Below, piece by piece: positions 4,747-5,169 of a stretch of 5,169 bases of DNA. The position numbers and the translations under genes are program-made. Each line of letters begins with the position of its first letter. Position 1 is the first letter of the stretch. Below the pieces are notes generated by a model that saw nothing but the letters and a program-made list of their open reading frames with translations, searched no databases and was not told the origin of the DNA. Source of the stretch: an uncultured Treponema sp. (lineage in GTDB: Bacteria; Spirochaetota; Spirochaetia; Treponematales; Treponemataceae); the NCBI GenBank assembly GCA_946611835.1, contig CAMOEE010000177.1, positions 1 through 5,169 of the forward strand, given 5' to 3'.

Positions 4747-5169
4747 TGGATAATTACGTACCACGGCTTAAGAAAGTCTATAAGGACACAATCGCCCCAG
4801 AGCTCTTCAAAGAACTCGGTTACACATCCGTTATGCAGATTCCAAAACTTGTAAAAGTTGTGGTAAGCATGGGTGTTGGCGAAGCTCTCACTAACAAGAA
4901 ACTCCTTGACGCCGCAGTAGCTGATATCACTCAGATTACTGGACAGCATGCTGTAAAAACAAAAGCGAAAAAGAGTATTGCTAACTTCAAGCTTCGTGAG
5001 GGCAATGAAGTAGGTGTAATGGTAACATTGCGCGGTAACAACATGTATGAATTCTTGGACCGCCTTATCAATGTTGCATTGCCTCGTGTTAAGGATTTCC
5101 GCGGAATCAAAGCTACTGGTTTTGACGGACACGGAAATTTCTCTCTTGGTATTACTGAACAGATTATCT
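4746..5169 (+). CDS. rplE: 50S ribosomal protein L5, N-terminal 141 residues (3' truncated by window edge)
   Basis: L5 binds 5S rRNA in the central protuberance and touches the P-site tRNA and S13 across the subunit bridge. The frame opens at ATG 4746 and stays open to the window end, giving 141 complete codons of a family about 180 residues long. Marks are VPRLKKVYKD at 5-14, QIPKLVKVVVSMGVGEA at 31-47, KTKAKKSIANFKLREG at about 70-85, VTLRGNNMYEFLDRLINVALPRVKDFRG at about 90-117, and FDGHGNFSLGITEQII at the edge. The usual Asn of VNMGVGEA is Ser. The start overlaps the rplX stop as TAATG; the only upstream SD-like element is GGAGA at 4732-4736, about 9 nt away, so coupling to rplX translation is likely. 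Confidence 0.98.
   Translation, partial: MDNYVPRLKKVYKDTIAPELFKELGYTSVMQIPKLVKVVVSMGVGEALTNKKLLDAAVADITQITGQHAVKTKAKKSIANFKLREGNEVGVMVTLRGNNMYEFLDRLINVALPRVKDFRGIKATGFDGHGNFSLGITEQII

Noticed and set aside
4700..4790. S8 autoregulatory site at the rplX-rplE junction, as known in E. coli
   Set aside because: I found only a 4-bp hairpin (4722-4733 region) and an AU-rich 4-bp stem at the rplE start. Neither resembles the S8 site of 16S rRNA as I know it.
1..5169. Mobile elements, CRISPR, tRNA, terminators or a hidden accessory system
   Set aside because: Coding genes fill the window apart from gaps of 1-46 nt, with no inverted repeat plus T-run, no direct repeat array and no foreign gene. The region is ordinary core genome.

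Overview
The window is an uninterrupted piece of the bacterial S10-spc ribosomal protein gene cluster, read entirely on the + strand. In order it holds rplD (L4, 5' end missing), rplW (L23), rplB (L2), rpsS (S19), rplV (L22), rpsC (S3), rplP (L16), rpmC (L29), rpsQ (S17), rplN (L14), rplX (L24) and rplE (L5, 3' end missing). This is the classical gene order with no insertion, loss or rearrangement. The host is a bacterium: the proteins are bacterial-type, nearly every gene has a Shine-Dalgarno site, and GTG is used as a start. Wording in L4 (from about 'TVESGKTKDLVKIL' to 'LSYNRLRAHDLFYGRK') and in L22 ('TKFLIASPTKVRPVA') resembles spirochaetes of the Treponema group as I remember them. That placement is an inference from memory, not a search.

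Layout: 1-515 end of rplD; 515-1676 rplW and rplB, separated by the only sizeable gap (46 nt); 1694-3100 rpsS, rplV, rpsC; 3106-4031 rplP, rpmC, rpsQ (end of the classical S10 operon); 4050-5169 rplN, rplX, rplE (start of the classical spc operon). Gaps run from a 1-nt TAATG overlap (rplD/rplW, rplX/rplE) to 18 nt, apart from the 46-nt gap before rplB. I see no promoter, terminator, tRNA, repeat array or mobile element, so the S10 and spc parts appear to be transcribed together. No stretch longer than 46 nt lacks a gene.

The products all go to the ribosome. L4, L22 and L23 line or surround the nascent-chain tunnel. L2, L16, L14 and L5 sit at the peptidyl-transferase region, A-site side, subunit interface and central protuberance. 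L24 and L29 help assembly and surround the exit. S19, S3 and S17 belong to the small subunit. Regulation is probably translational, by coupling between closely packed genes and by an autoregulatory leader upstream of the window.

No new biological system is present. The points worth a second look are small: all three 30S genes start with GTG while all eight visible 50S starts are ATG; the rplW-rplB spacer can pair with the rplB ribosome binding site; L24 carries a four-cysteine zinc-ribbon-like tail; and L2, L4, S3 and S17 have substitutions at usually conserved positions.
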